A stretch of 64,000 nucleotides of DNA, from NCBI GenBank assembly GCA_963809545.1, contig CAWEKD010000011.1, positions 186,001 to 250,000 of the forward strand, in the 5' to 3' direction. Of the stretch, positions 1 to 9,425 are shown piece after piece. The notes below the pieces were generated by a model. It had not been told where the DNA came from, did not search any database, and saw nothing but the letters and a program-made list of their open reading frames with translations. A program made the position numbers and the translations under genes. Every line of letters begins with the position of its first letter. The first letter of the stretch is position 1. Origin of the DNA: Natronosporangium sp035305625. Its GTDB lineage: Bacteria > Actinomycetota > Actinomycetes > Mycobacteriales > Micromonosporaceae.

Positions 1-2603
1 CCGTAGGCGTCTACATCAATTCCCATGTGGTTAGGGTTGCTCCGTTCCCATTGCTCCCGCGAATAAGCTTCAGCTCGGTAAAGATCCTGCAGGTAGTCTG
101 ATGACCGCGAGCTGCTGAGCAATTCATCGAGCGGCCGGAGAGCGCCGTCTTCACGATACAGATCTGGATAGTCGTCAGCAGCGCTAATACCCGCGATCTC
201 AAAAGCTGACAGTAAGAAATATTGCTGCTCCGGGGACTGGTTCAAGCGCTTTGCATCAAAAAGTTCCTCGAGGGTGCCAGCGGTCCAGTCCTCCGGCGGG
301 GGGCCGACGTCCAGGGCACTACTGATCAACCCTTCGACCAGCGGGCTCATCATCGTGGTAAGCAGCAGACCCTTACCGCCGGTGGCCGACGCAATCCAGA
401 AACTACCAACTTCCCAAAATACCTCCGCTATCAGCCGGAAAGCGGTGTTACGGCGAACTTCGGCCTGGTGCACAGCCAGCGCCTTGTCGAATTCCGCTCC
501 CATTTGGTCTCCGAGATAGGAGAAATCAGCTCGGGTGATGGCCCCGTCCAACTGTCCGGCTATAGCCAAGGCCTGCTCTACGATACGGGAATCACCGGTC
601 TGCAATGCCGCTACCACCAGCCCCATTGAATACTCCAAAGAGGCACAGCGGAAACGCAACGCGTTCTCCTCTCCGCTACCGGCGATGAACTCCAAAAACC
701 TATTTCGCTCACCAGCGGCGAGCTCGAATCCCATCTCCTTATTTCCGAAGATATCACGATATTCATCAAAATCAGATTCAAAGCCAGCCTGACGGCTAAT
801 CATATCGATCCACTTAATACCGACATCCACCACGGTGGCGCGCATGTCGTCGGTCATCCGATCCAGGTAGAAGTCGCGATCATCGCCAATCTCCTGGATC
901 AACTTCAGCGTGGCTTCCGCCTGCTTCTCCCCGGCGCCATCCGGGCCACGGCTGGTGGAGGCCCGGATGATCTCCACCGCGCCGTGGTCGTCGTACCAGT
1001 TCAAGCCCAACAGCAGCGGCCGAGTGTCATCATCGATGATCATGGCGCTGGCGGCGTCTTTGTTGCGGGCCACCACCGCCAGCATTCGACTGACCTCATC
1101 GTCCAAGGTGGCTAGCCGTAGCGCGTCGTATCCCCCCTGGGTGGACCCGCTCTGGCGAAGCAATTCAGTGCTGCTAGCGGCGATGGCGTTCAGGTCCTGC
1201 TTGACCCGCAACGCCGACTCGCCCAGCTCCTGCGTGAAGGTGACACTCCCCTCGACCGTGGAGGTCTCCAGCAGGCTGACGAACCCGCCGTAACGGGCCA
1301 GACCCGCCACCGTGAAGTCCGGCGGCTCGGTTGTCAGGAACAACGGATCGCCGTACTCGGTGAGTGCCGGGTACCGCAGACTACCTTCTTGGGCACCTCT
1401 GGCGCCGATCTCGGTGTTGGCGAGGTCCTGGATGGCCTGGGGCATGTGCTTCATGCTGCCGGCCTCGTGGGACAGGTTCATGATCCCGTCTGCGACCGGG
1501 GAGAGGTAGCGGGACCGCATATTCTTCCGGATCGACTCCAGGGTGTTCCGCTCCATACCCGGATAGCTGTCCTGGACCACGGCGTCGACATAGGCAGGTA
1601 GCGCGGCCAGGTTGTCTGCCCCGAGACCGTCGTACCAGGCGTACAGGTAGGCCTGCTCAGCCTCGGTCAGGCTCCCGGTCTCGGCGAACCGGGCGTTGAT
1701 CTTGTCCAGGCGCTCGATGCCGCGCTCGATCTGGGCGAGGCCCGCCCGACCGGGCGGCATCTCCAGTCCCCGCGCCACCTGCCAGGCGTCATACCGGCCG
1801 ATCGCGCGTACCACCCGCTTCTGCTCGGACGTCAACTCCCCGGTCAGCAGCAGCACCACCGCCAGCTGATCCGCCGCGTCGGGGTGGTTGCGCAGCCAGT
1901 CGTCCAGCTCCTCGTCGCTCATCGACGCCACATCGGGCATCCGCCCGCTGGTGATCAGGTTGGTGTAGAGCAGCTCCAGATCCACCTCGTCGAACCTGAC
2001 CCCGGGGAACACCAACGGTGCGGTCATGGGGAGCGCCCCGGCCTGGAACAGGGTCAGCACCGACTTCTCGTCCTCCGGGCCGGCGTCCAGCAGCCCGGCG
2101 ACCTCCTGGGCGGCTTCGTCCAGCGCCGCCTCCAGGACGCTCACCCGCTCCCGCTCCAGCTCCAACCAGTACGCGCGCCGCGCCACCGCCACCTGGTCAT
2201 GGAAGTCGGTCAGGATCCGGGATTCCTCCACCGACGAGGTCACACCGGTGGTGTGGGGAGCCGGTACCCCGAAATGATTCTGGGCCGCCCACTGCCAGCG
2301 GCGGTTCAGGTCGTCGATGCCGGTGTTGTAGTCGTGCACCGCGTCACCGAACCGTCGGATCGCCCCACCGGCGAAGACCGCCGACTGCAGCCACCGGCGC
2401 ACCTTCTCTGCCACCGGCCGCTCGGCCGCCACCATCGGCTGCTCCAGCAGCCCGGCGACCCCCTGCTGGGCCCGCTGGTGAATATTGTGGATATTGTCAC
2501 CGAGTTGCTCTACATCCCCAGCGACCGCTGAGACGCTGTCGGCGTGACCCCAGATCGTCTCCGGCGACACCGGGTAGTGCGCGAACTCTCCTGACATTCC
2601 CAT
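1..2603 (-). CDS. Large WXG-like, type VII-associated protein (copy A), 3' end beyond the window
   Basis: The minus-strand frame stays open from ATG 2603 (or 2597, giving MSGEF) to the left edge, about 867 codons, so the C-terminus is missing. The first ~100 residues are helical and resemble the WXG100-like heads of actinobacterial T7SS or polymorphic-toxin proteins (PVSPETIWGHADSVSAVAGD, then RRFGDAVHDYNTGIDDLN). The rest is a long helical body with the segment WYDGLGADNLAALPAYVD, which recalls the DUF6571 'TPR repeat region' family. No toxin or catalytic domain is recognised. The copy at 2773-5596 is a close homologue. Identity is high over 900-2600 but falls towards position 1, where this gene is also more AT-rich. 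Family assignment is tentative; the coding call is firm. Confidence 0.8.
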   Translation of the reverse strand, partial: MGMSGEFAHYPVSPETIWGHADSVSAVAGDVEQLGDNIHNIHQRAQQGVAGLLEQPMVAAERPVAEKVRRWLQSAVFAGGAIRRFGDAVHDYNTGIDDLNRRWQWAAQNHFGVPAPHTTGVTSSVEESRILTDFHDQVAVARRAYWLELERERVSVLEAALDEAAQEVAGLLDAGPEDEKSVLTLFQAGALPMTAPLVFPGVRFDEVDLELLYTNLITSGRMPDVASMSDEELDDWLRNHPDAADQLAVVLLLTGELTSEQKRVVRAIGRYDAWQVARGLEMPPGRAGLAQIERGIERLDKINARFAETGSLTEAEQAYLYAWYDGLGADNLAALPAYVDAVVQDSYPGMERNTLESIRKNMRSRYLSPVADGIMNLSHEAGSMKHMPQAIQDLANTEIGARGAQEGSLRYPALTEYGDPLFLTTEPPDFTVAGLARYGGFVSLLETSTVEGSVTFTQELGESALRVKQDLNAIAASSTELLRQSGSTQGGYDALRLATLDDEVSRMLAVVARNKDAASAMIIDDDTRPLLLGLNWYDDHGAVEIIRASTSRGPDGAGEKQAEATLKLIQEIGDDRDFYLDRMTDDMRATVVDVGIKWIDMISRQAGFESDFDEYRDIFGNKEMGFELAAGERNRFLEFIAGSGEENALRFRCASLEYSMGLVVAALQTGDSRIVEQALAIAGQLDGAITRADFSYLGDQMGAEFDKALAVHQAEVRRNTAFRLIAEVFWEVGSFWIASATGGKGLLLTTMMSPLVEGLISSALDVGPPPEDWTAGTLEELFDAKRLNQSPEQQYFLLSAFEIAGISAADDYPDLYREDGALRPLDELLSSSRSSDYLQDLYRAEAYSREQWERSNPNHMGIDVDAY

Positions 2604-2656
2604 CCTGTTCTCTCGACCACAGGCAATCCGTGATCTTCCTATCACAGGGAGTCAAG

Positions 2657-2679
2657 CCACTGTCGATACTGAACAGTGG
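2657..2679. repeat. Inverted repeat between the tandem copies
   Basis: CCACTGT (2657-2663) and ACAGTGG (2673-2679) are perfect 7-base arms around 9 bases. The repeat lies between the start of copy A and the end of copy B. It could be a weak terminator for copy B or an operator of copy A. No T-run follows in either direction. Confidence 0.4.
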
Positions 2680-2772
2680 ACAGAATGGATCGGTGGCACT
2701 ACCGGCGCCGCCGGTCCGCTCTAACGAGGTCAGCGCTGCCGTGGTCAGGCTCCGTCAGCGCACCCTGGCGGC

Positions 2773-5596
2773 TCAGCTCCGGTCAGCCCACGGGGGCTGG
2801 TAGTAGTCGTCCGGGTCCGCGGTCCACCGCGGCTCGTTATAGCCCCGTCCGGGCGCTTCCCCATCGCCGACGTACCGCTCACCGTAGAGGCGCTGGCGGG
2901 CGGTGGCGTCATCAGTCCACTGGCCGGTCGGCTGGTAGCGCTGGTAGCTCGATTGGTTGTGGACGCTGTTCCGCTCCTCGCCATACCGACCAACATCGAT
3001 GTTCTGGTATCCCGGATAGGTCTGGATCAACTGCTCCCGGGAGCTCGCCTCGGCCCGCTGCAGGTCCTGCAGGTAATTCGATGACCGCGAATCGCTAGCC
3101 AGTTCGCTGAGCGGCCGGAGCGTGCCGTCGCGGCGATACAGCTCCGGATAGTCGTCAGCGGCGCTGATGCCCGCCCGCTCGTACGCCGACAGCAGGAAGT
3201 AGTTCCGCTCCATGGAGTGGTCGAGCCGGTCCGCGTCGAAGAGCTCGTTGAGCGTGTCGGCGGTCTGGTCCTGCGGTGGCGGGCCCGCATCCAGGATGTC
3301 GCTGATGAACCCGCTGACCAACGGCCCAGCCGCCGCGGTGAGGAATGCGCTGCTGCCGCCGGTGGCCGCCCCGAGCCCGGTGCTGCCGACACTCCAGGCG
3401 ACGCTGGCGGCCAGTTGGAACCCGTTGTTACGTCGGACCTCCGCCTCGTGGGCGACGAGCGCCTCGTCGTACTCCTCTCCCAGCTGATCCTGGAGATAGG
3501 AGACATCGGCGCGAGTGATGGCCCCGTCCAGCCGACCGGCCGCCGCCAACGCCAGCTCCACCGTCGTCCAGTCGCCGGTCTGGAGCGCCCGCGCCACCTG
3601 TTCCTCGGAATGGACCACTGCGGCGCCGCGGAACCGCATCGCATTCTCGTCCCCGGTGCCGGCGATGAATTCCAGGAACCTGTCACGATCGTCGTTGGAG
3701 AGCTGGAACCCCACCACCGACTCGTCGAAGATGTTCTTGAAGGTGCCCCAGTCGGAGGGACTGTCATCCATCGCCGGCCGGCTGAGCATGTCCAGCCACT
3801 GGATCCCGGTGTCGACCACTGCGGCCTGCATGTCGTCGGTCATCCGCTCCAGGTAGAAGTCGCGGTCACCGCCGAGTTCCTGGATCAGGGCCAAGGTAGC
3901 CGCGGCCTGCATGTGCCCGTCGCCATCGGCATCCCGGCTGGTGCCGGCCCGGATGATCTCCACCACGCCGTGGTCGTCGTACCAGTTCAATCCCAGCAGC
4001 AGCGGCCGGCTGTCGTGGTTGACCAGCATGGCCCCCGCCGCATCCTCGTTGCGGGCCACCACCGCCAACATCCGACTGACCTCATCGTCCAAGGTGGCCA
4101 GCCGCAGCGCGTCGTAGTCTTCCTGGCTGTGCAGCCCCCACCGAAGCGCCTCACTGGTGTTGGCGGCGATCGCGTTCAGGTCCTGCTTGACCCGCAGCGC
4201 CGACTCCCCCAACTCCCGGGTGAAGACGACGCTCCCCTCCACCGTGGAGGTCTCCAGCAGGCTGACGAACCCGCCGTAACGGGCCAGACCCGCCACCGTG
4301 AAGTCCGGTGGATCGCTACGGTCGAACAGCGGGGTGCCGTGCTCGTCGAGCGCCGGCCACCGCAGATCACCCACCCGGTCACCAGCCAGATGGCCGATCT
4401 CGGTATTGGCGAGATCTTGGATGGCCTGGGGCATGTTCTTCATGCTGCCGGCCTCGTGGGACAGGTTCATGATCCCGTCCGCGATCGGGGAGAGGTAGTG
4501 GGAGCGGGAAGAGGCCACGATCGTCCCCAGGGTGGCCTGGTCCACACCCGCATAACTGACACGGACCGCGCATCATCCACATAGGCCGGTAGCGCGGCCA
4601 GGTTGTCCGCGCCCTAGCCCGTCGTACCAGGCGTGCAGATAGGCCTGCTCGGCCTCGGTCATACTCCCCGTCTCCGCGAACCGGGCGTTGATCTCCACCA
4701 GCCGCACGACTGCCGGTGGTGATCTGGGTCGAGCCCGGGCCGGCCGGGCGGCATCTCCAACCCCCGCTCCACCACCCAGGCGTCGTACCGCCCGATCGCT
4801 CGCGCCACCCGCTCCTGCTCGGTGGTCAGCGGCCCGGTCAGCAGCAGCACCACCGCCAGCTGATCCGCCGCATCAGGATGGTTACGTAGCCAGCGGTCCA
4901 GCTCCTCATCGCTCATCGACGCCACATCGGGCATCCGCCCACTGTTGATCAAGTTGGTGTAGAGCAGGGCAGGGTCCACCGTGTCGAACCTGACCTGAGT
5001 GAACACCAGCGGCGCGGCCGTCGGGAGCGCGCCGGCCTGGAACAAACGTCAGCACCGACTTCTCGTCCTCTGGACCGGCATCCAGCAGCCCAGCGACCTC
5101 CTGGGCGGCTTCGTCCAGCGCCGCCTCCAGGACGCTCACCCGCTCCCGCTCCAGCTCCTGCCAGTACGCGCGCCGCGCCGCCGCCACCTGATGTGGCGTA
5201 GTCGGTCAGAATCTAGGATCTCTTCCAGCGATGGGTGCCGGCGCCGCTGGTGTCGGGAGCCGCTACGCCGAACCGGTTCGCGACCGCCTCCTCCCAGCGG
5301 CGGTTCAGATCATCGATGCCGGTGTTGTAGGTGTACACCGCGTCACCGAACCGGCGGATCGCCCCACCCGCGAAGACCGCCAACTGCAGCCACCGGCTCA
5401 CCTTCCCCGCCACCGGCTGCTCCGCCGCCACCATCGGCTGCTCCAACAGCCCGGCGACCCCCTGCTGCGCCCGCCGGTGAGCACCGTGGACCTCGCTACC
5501 GAGCCACTCCACATCCCCGGCGACCGCCGAGACACTGTCGGCGTGGCCCCAGATCGTCTCCGGCGACACGGGATAGCGCGAGAACTCTCCAGACAT
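2773..5596 (-). pseudogene. Frameshifted tandem copy (copy B) of the large WXG-like protein
   Basis: Reading down from ATG 5596 (MSGEFSRYPVSPETIWGH) the protein follows copy A for about 120 residues, then meets a TAG at 5213-5215. Homology continues in other frames: 5187-5046, 5045-4740, ~4690-4620, then an uninterrupted 590 codons from GTG 4545 to the stop at 2773. Comparison with copy A places small indels near 5190-5235 (at least two), 5046, 4695-4735, 4613 and 4550-4575. At least five independent lesions make a sequencing error unlikely. The 590-codon 3' part, ending PPWADRS, could still be translated alone. The sequence upstream of 5596 resembles that upstream of copy A for about 60 bases, so the duplication included the promoter side. 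Confidence 0.85.
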
Positions 5597-5683
5597 CTCC
5601 GCCCCTCGCTTCTCTTCCCGGGGTTGCGACGGCTCTGTAGAGTCTTCCTACCACCGGGTGTCAAACCACGCGAGGTGGCGAAG

Positions 5684-6055
5684 ATGAGCATGGACAATCA
5701 GTGTCTGGACATATTCCCCGAGCAGGTCTACACCTCTGGCCAGCAGGTCACCGCCTGCAGCACTGACGCCAGCAGCCTGGCCAGCCACTACCTCACCCAG
5801 CTAGGGCTCGCGGCGGGGGGAGTCCACCACCCCACGGTGAGCGAAGCGATCACCCGCTACCACGAAACCTGGCAGCCACTGGTCAACGAGGTCTCGTCCC
5901 ACATCACCCAACTGGGAGAGCGCACCAGCGGCGCCGCCGTCATCGCGGTCAGCAGCGACCAGGAGGCCGGCCACCTACTGGACCAGCAGGTCGCCGCCGG
6001 GGAACAGCAGACCTCGTACTTGGCCCGGGATCTGAACGCCCCGACCCCGATCTGA
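5684..6055 (+). CDS. EspC/WXG100-like small T7SS-associated protein
   Basis: The protein has 123 residues, is helical and has no signal peptide. The pattern of a short head (VYTSGQQVTACSTDASSLAS), a long central helix and a C-terminal helix resembles the EspC/DUF2580 or WXG100 group of ESX substrates. ATG 5684 is chosen because GAGGTGG at 5672-5678 lies five bases before it; ATG 5690 is a second option. It is transcribed divergently from the broken copy B, with 87 bases between the starts. It may be the small partner of the large WXG-like protein. No ESX ATPase or membrane component is present in the window. Confidence 0.7.
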   Translation: MSMDNQCLDIFPEQVYTSGQQVTACSTDASSLASHYLTQLGLAAGGVHHPTVSEAITRYHETWQPLVNEVSSHITQLGERTSGAAVIAVSSDQEAGHLLDQQVAAGEQQTSYLARDLNAPTPI

Positions 6056-6062
6056 CGCCCGC

Positions 6063-6096
6063 GCGGCCGGCGCCGGGCACGAGCGGCACCGGCCGC
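6063..6096. terminator. Bidirectional hairpin between convergent genes
   Basis: Arms GCGGCCGG (6063-6070) and CCGGCCGC (6089-6096) are extended by inner GCCG/CGGC pairs. It sits between the stop at 6055 (+) and the stop at 6110 (-), so it can serve both genes. Confidence 0.55.
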
Positions 6097-6109
6097 GACT
6101 AGCGTGTGG

Positions 6110-7726
6110 TCAGTTCTCCCCGGCGGAACCGGCGGCGGATTCGGCGGCCGGCGCCTCGTCCGCCTTCCGGGCCCGGATCTTGTGACCGACGCTGGTCAGG
6201 CAACGGCCGCTCGGCAGATCAAACCGCCAGCCGTGCAGCTGGCAGGTGAGGGTGTCCCCGTCCAGCTTCCCGAACCGGGTCAGGTCCGCCTTCAGGTGCG
6301 GGCAGCGCCGCTGCACCAACCAGTCGCCGATCTGAATGTCCTCGGCGTCGACCGCCTTCTCGTGCTCGTCGTACCAGCCCTCGGCGTACTGCAGCCGCTC
6401 CTGGGACAGGCACTTGAAGAACGAGTAGACGTACTCGTTGTACTGGCCGATCCGAGCGGCGGAGAACCGGCAGGACAGGAACAGCGAGTTGACCCAGTCC
6501 ACCTCGCCGGTGTAGAGCAGGTGCTCCACCAGCGCCCGGCGGGTCTTGAACCGGTAGCGGACCTTCTCACCGGCGTACGGGCGGACCTCCCGCGTGGCGA
6601 AATCCACCACGATCGACTCCACCTGCTCGTCGTCGCCCTCGCCGCTGACCAGGTCGAACCGGACCGGGCCGCCGACCCCCTTGGCCATGTAGATCGACTG
6701 CTCCAGCAGCGGCTCGATTCGCCGCTTCATCTCCGCCAGTACGTCGATCTCCGGGTGGGACCAGGACCGCTTAGCCGCCTCGATCACCGGCCGCTGCCGC
6801 TCCCGGTACTCCCGCAGGTGCTCCTCCTTGCGGGCGAAGAACTCCCGCACATCCGGCACCGGGTGGGTGACCCGGCAATCGTCGGCGGTCAACTCCGCCA
6901 CCGTGCCCGGCAGCAGGATCACCCCGTTGCGGTAACCCTGCTGCTCATAGAAGTCGATGAACTTCTGCTGGTCCGGGAAGATGTTCCCTTCGTCATCGAA
7001 GATGTCGTTGAACTGCCACAGCTCGTCGTCGAGGAAGCAGGGCGGCCCGGCGATCGGGAACACCCAGGACGCCTTCAGGTCATCGATGTAGCGCAGGGTG
7101 CGGTCCAGCTGCCGCTCCCGCTTCTGCTTCCCGAACGCCCGCTTGGCGTGGGCGGGCAGCTCGTACACCATCGGGTACCAGATGGCGCCGGAGAACTGCA
7201 GCATGTGGGCGTGGACGTGGCCGAGCTTGGCGAACTCGGACAGGTCGGCCGGACGGGCGTCGTTCTGGTTCAGCAGCCGGATGCCGTCGTACTCCACCCA
7301 CAGCGACGAGTCCCCGATCGGTCCGTCCGTGGGTGAGGTAAGCGCCTGGATCATGATCTTCAGCCCGCCGTCGAGCTCCATCGGCTCGTTGGTGCGGGTC
7401 CGAATGAAGCTGCGGAACCCAAGCTCCCGCAGCTCGTCCTCCAGCTCGCTGGTCGGGAACTCCGGCAGCAGCACGGTCGCCCGTTTGGACACGTACCGCT
7501 TCAGATGCTCCGCGTCGAAATGGTCCCGGTGTAGGTGGGATACGTACAGGTAGTCGGTGTCTCCCAGCGACTCCCAATCCAGCTGGGAGTTATCCGGAAA
7601 CGGGAACCACGAGGCGAAGTACGCCGGATTCACCCACGGATCACACAAGATGCTCCCCGCAGGCGTGTCGATCCGCATGCTCGCATGTCCGGTCCCGGTC
7701 ACCCGCACGGTGCCTGCCCCCTTCAC
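6110..7726 (-). CDS. MBL-fold hydrolase fused to a Rieske [2Fe-2S] domain
   Basis: This 538-residue protein starts at ATG 7726. The N-terminal half is an UlaG-like metallo-beta-lactamase fold: GTGHASMRID near residue 12 and the metal motif SHLHRDHFD near residue 65. The last ~90 residues are a Rieske domain with CPH and CQLHGW, the C-x-H / C-x2-H cluster ligands. This order is found in proteins related to CMP-N-acetylneuraminate hydroxylase and other MBL-Rieske proteins. The substrate is unknown. A cluster that can accept electrons suggests an oxidative rather than purely hydrolytic reaction. It stands alone; upstream is a divergent small gene, downstream a shared hairpin. Confidence 0.8.
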   Translation of the reverse strand: MKGAGTVRVTGTGHASMRIDTPAGSILCDPWVNPAYFASWFPFPDNSQLDWESLGDTDYLYVSHLHRDHFDAEHLKRYVSKRATVLLPEFPTSELEDELRELGFRSFIRTRTNEPMELDGGLKIMIQALTSPTDGPIGDSSLWVEYDGIRLLNQNDARPADLSEFAKLGHVHAHMLQFSGAIWYPMVYELPAHAKRAFGKQKRERQLDRTLRYIDDLKASWVFPIAGPPCFLDDELWQFNDIFDDEGNIFPDQQKFIDFYEQQGYRNGVILLPGTVAELTADDCRVTHPVPDVREFFARKEEHLREYRERQRPVIEAAKRSWSHPEIDVLAEMKRRIEPLLEQSIYMAKGVGGPVRFDLVSGEGDDEQVESIVVDFATREVRPYAGEKVRYRFKTRRALVEHLLYTGEVDWVNSLFLSCRFSAARIGQYNEYVYSFFKCLSQERLQYAEGWYDEHEKAVDAEDIQIGDWLVQRRCPHLKADLTRFGKLDGDTLTCQLHGWRFDLPSGRCLTSVGHKIRARKADEAPAAESAAGSAGEN

Positions 7727-7859
7727 TTCTCTGACCGCCCGACGTCATCGAGCTCATCCGGCCATGCCAGACTAGCGACTGGCAGACCGGCGATGGACGA
7801 TACCCGTCATCATCGCACCGCCGCCGCGGCGGCGGGTCACCGCACAGGAGGGGACCGAC

Positions 7860-8084
7860 GTGGCCGAGCAGCAGGTCACCGCACCTGACCAGCACAAGCC
7901 GTCCAACCGCAAGTGGGCGCGCATCTACGGGGTCCTGGCCATCATCGCCCTGCTCGCGATGCTGCGCCCCACCAACAACCACACGGGCTGGATCGAGGAC
8001 GTGTGGCTGATCGGCATCGCCGCCCTGATCGCGGTGATGTTGATCGGGGACGAGGTGCTGCGCCGGCTGGGCCTGCGGCAGTAA
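7860..8084 (+). CDS. Small membrane protein, DUF2631-like
   Basis: The 74-residue protein starts at GTG 7860 after a strong AGGAGGGG. A hydrophilic N-terminus with HKPSNRKWARI is followed by two hydrophobic segments (VLAIIALLAML, LIGIAALIAVMLIG) and a short basic tail. Length, layout and the N-terminal QHKP motif resemble the DUF2631 family near rlmN/dxr in actinobacteria. The function is unknown. It converges on the DivIVA-box gene with a strong hairpin between. Confidence 0.7.
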   Translation: MAEQQVTAPDQHKPSNRKWARIYGVLAIIALLAMLRPTNNHTGWIEDVWLIGIAALIAVMLIGDEVLRRLGLRQ

Positions 8085-8093
8085 CCAGCCCAC

Positions 8094-8124
8094 GTCCGCC
8101 CGGCCCGCGGGGGGCCGGGCGGAC
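8094..8124. terminator. Perfect 13-bp hairpin between convergent genes
   Basis: Arms 8094-8106 (GTCCGCCCGGCCC) and 8112-8124 are exact reverse complements around a 5-base loop. It is placed to stop both the plus-strand small gene and the minus-strand rlmN/DivIVA unit. Confidence 0.75.
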
Positions 8125-8162
8125 AGCTCCGCTGTCGGTCGGTTTCACCCGACCGGTAGACG

Positions 8163-9425
8163 TCACTGCCGACGCAGGATCTCCCGCGCCTCCTCCAGCG
8201 CCGCGTCCACGTCTGTTTCGAAGTAGCCGCCCGGCACCAGATCGAACCGTCGAGGGTCGAGCTCGTCCGGCCGCAGCAGCGGCCCCCGTCCCGCCAACCC
8301 CATGATCAGTTGCTCGAACAGCCGGTCCACCTGTGCCCGGTCGTAGCCGCTCCCGAACCGACGCGGCTGGAACCCACGGCGCAGCTCCTCCAACCGTCGC
8401 GCATCCGGCGGCAGCGGCGGCTCCATCGGCCGCGCCGGTGTGGGCGGGCCTCCCGGTCCCACCGGGCTGCTCAGGCCGCCGGGAGCGCCGAAGCCACCCG
8501 GTCCGCTGGGGCTACCGAATCCACCCGGGCCACCGAACCCGCCTGGACCACCGGAGCCGGGATAGCCGCCGCTGCTGCCGTACTCCGACGGCGCACCACC
8601 GCCGTACTCCGACGGCGTGGGGCGAGGCGAGGGGTAGCCGCTGGGCCCACCGCCGGGCGCGTGCGGAGGCATCAGGGCGGGCGGCCCACCGGGGCCGCCC
8701 TGGTGAGCGGCCGGCAGCCGCGCCGGCCCCCGAGGTGGCAGCGGGGACGCCTCCGGCCGGCTCCGCTCCGAAGGTGCGGGCGGACCTCCGGGTTCGCCGA
8801 ACCGGATCTCACTGGTCATGTCGGTGAGCGGGTCCGACCCGGGCCGGGCGTGCCGGCCCGGCCCCCGCTCGTAGCCGCCACCGTAGGTGGGCTCGTCGTA
8901 CGGGTCGTACGGCGAGTCGGCGGCCTCCGGATACCCACCACGTCCCGGCCCCGGCGGAGCGGGACGGGGCGCCGGAGGCGGCGCCATCGCTGCCCCGACC
9001 GGTGGGCGGGCGGTCCCTATCCGTTCGGAGGTCCGCTCCGGTGGCCCACCCGGCTCTGGGCCCATCCGATCAGGCATGCCGGTCAGGTCGGGCGCGGCGG
9101 GCGGGGACATCCGCCCTGGTGGGCTCACCGGCTCCGGGGGTCGACCATAGGCCTGGGGCTGCTGACGGGCCTCCGCTTCCGCGCGGGCCTCCGCCTCAGC
9201 CAGCTGTCGCTCCACCCGATCCAGATGCAGGTCGACCTGCCACTCGTCGTAGCCACCGAACCGGACCCGGAACACTACGTCGTGGACTTCCTGGGCGGTG
9301 ACGGGGTCGTCGATGGGCTCACCGGCGAGTGTGGCCTCGACCCGGTCGAGGAAACTGTCGACCTCATCGACCTTGTAGCCCCGGCGCAGCGCCCGCCGCC
9401 GGAACCGCTGTCCATGACTGGTCAC
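8163..9425 (-). CDS. DivIVA-domain protein with Pro/Gly-rich linker
   Basis: The 420-residue protein has three DivIVA-type boxes: RRGYKVDEVDSFLDRVEATL (~14-33), a second ending DLHLDRVERQL (~57-75), and a third near the C-terminus (SGYDRAQVDRLFEQL). Between them lies about 230 residues rich in Pro and Gly. DivIVA boxes bind curved membrane or scaffold growth sites, so a polar-growth or septum role is likely. Long coiled coils are missing, so it is not a typical Wag31. GTG 9425 overlaps the rlmN stop by four bases (GTGA), indicating translational coupling. Confidence 0.8.
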   Translation of the reverse strand: MTSHGQRFRRRALRRGYKVDEVDSFLDRVEATLAGEPIDDPVTAQEVHDVVFRVRFGGYDEWQVDLHLDRVERQLAEAEARAEAEARQQPQAYGRPPEPVSPPGRMSPPAAPDLTGMPDRMGPEPGGPPERTSERIGTARPPVGAAMAPPPAPRPAPPGPGRGGYPEAADSPYDPYDEPTYGGGYERGPGRHARPGSDPLTDMTSEIRFGEPGGPPAPSERSRPEASPLPPRGPARLPAAHQGGPGGPPALMPPHAPGGGPSGYPSPRPTPSEYGGGAPSEYGSSGGYPGSGGPGGFGGPGGFGSPSGPGGFGAPGGLSSPVGPGGPPTPARPMEPPLPPDARRLEELRRGFQPRRFGSGYDRAQVDRLFEQLIMGLAGRGPLLRPDELDPRRFDLVPGGYFETDVDAALEEAREILRRQ

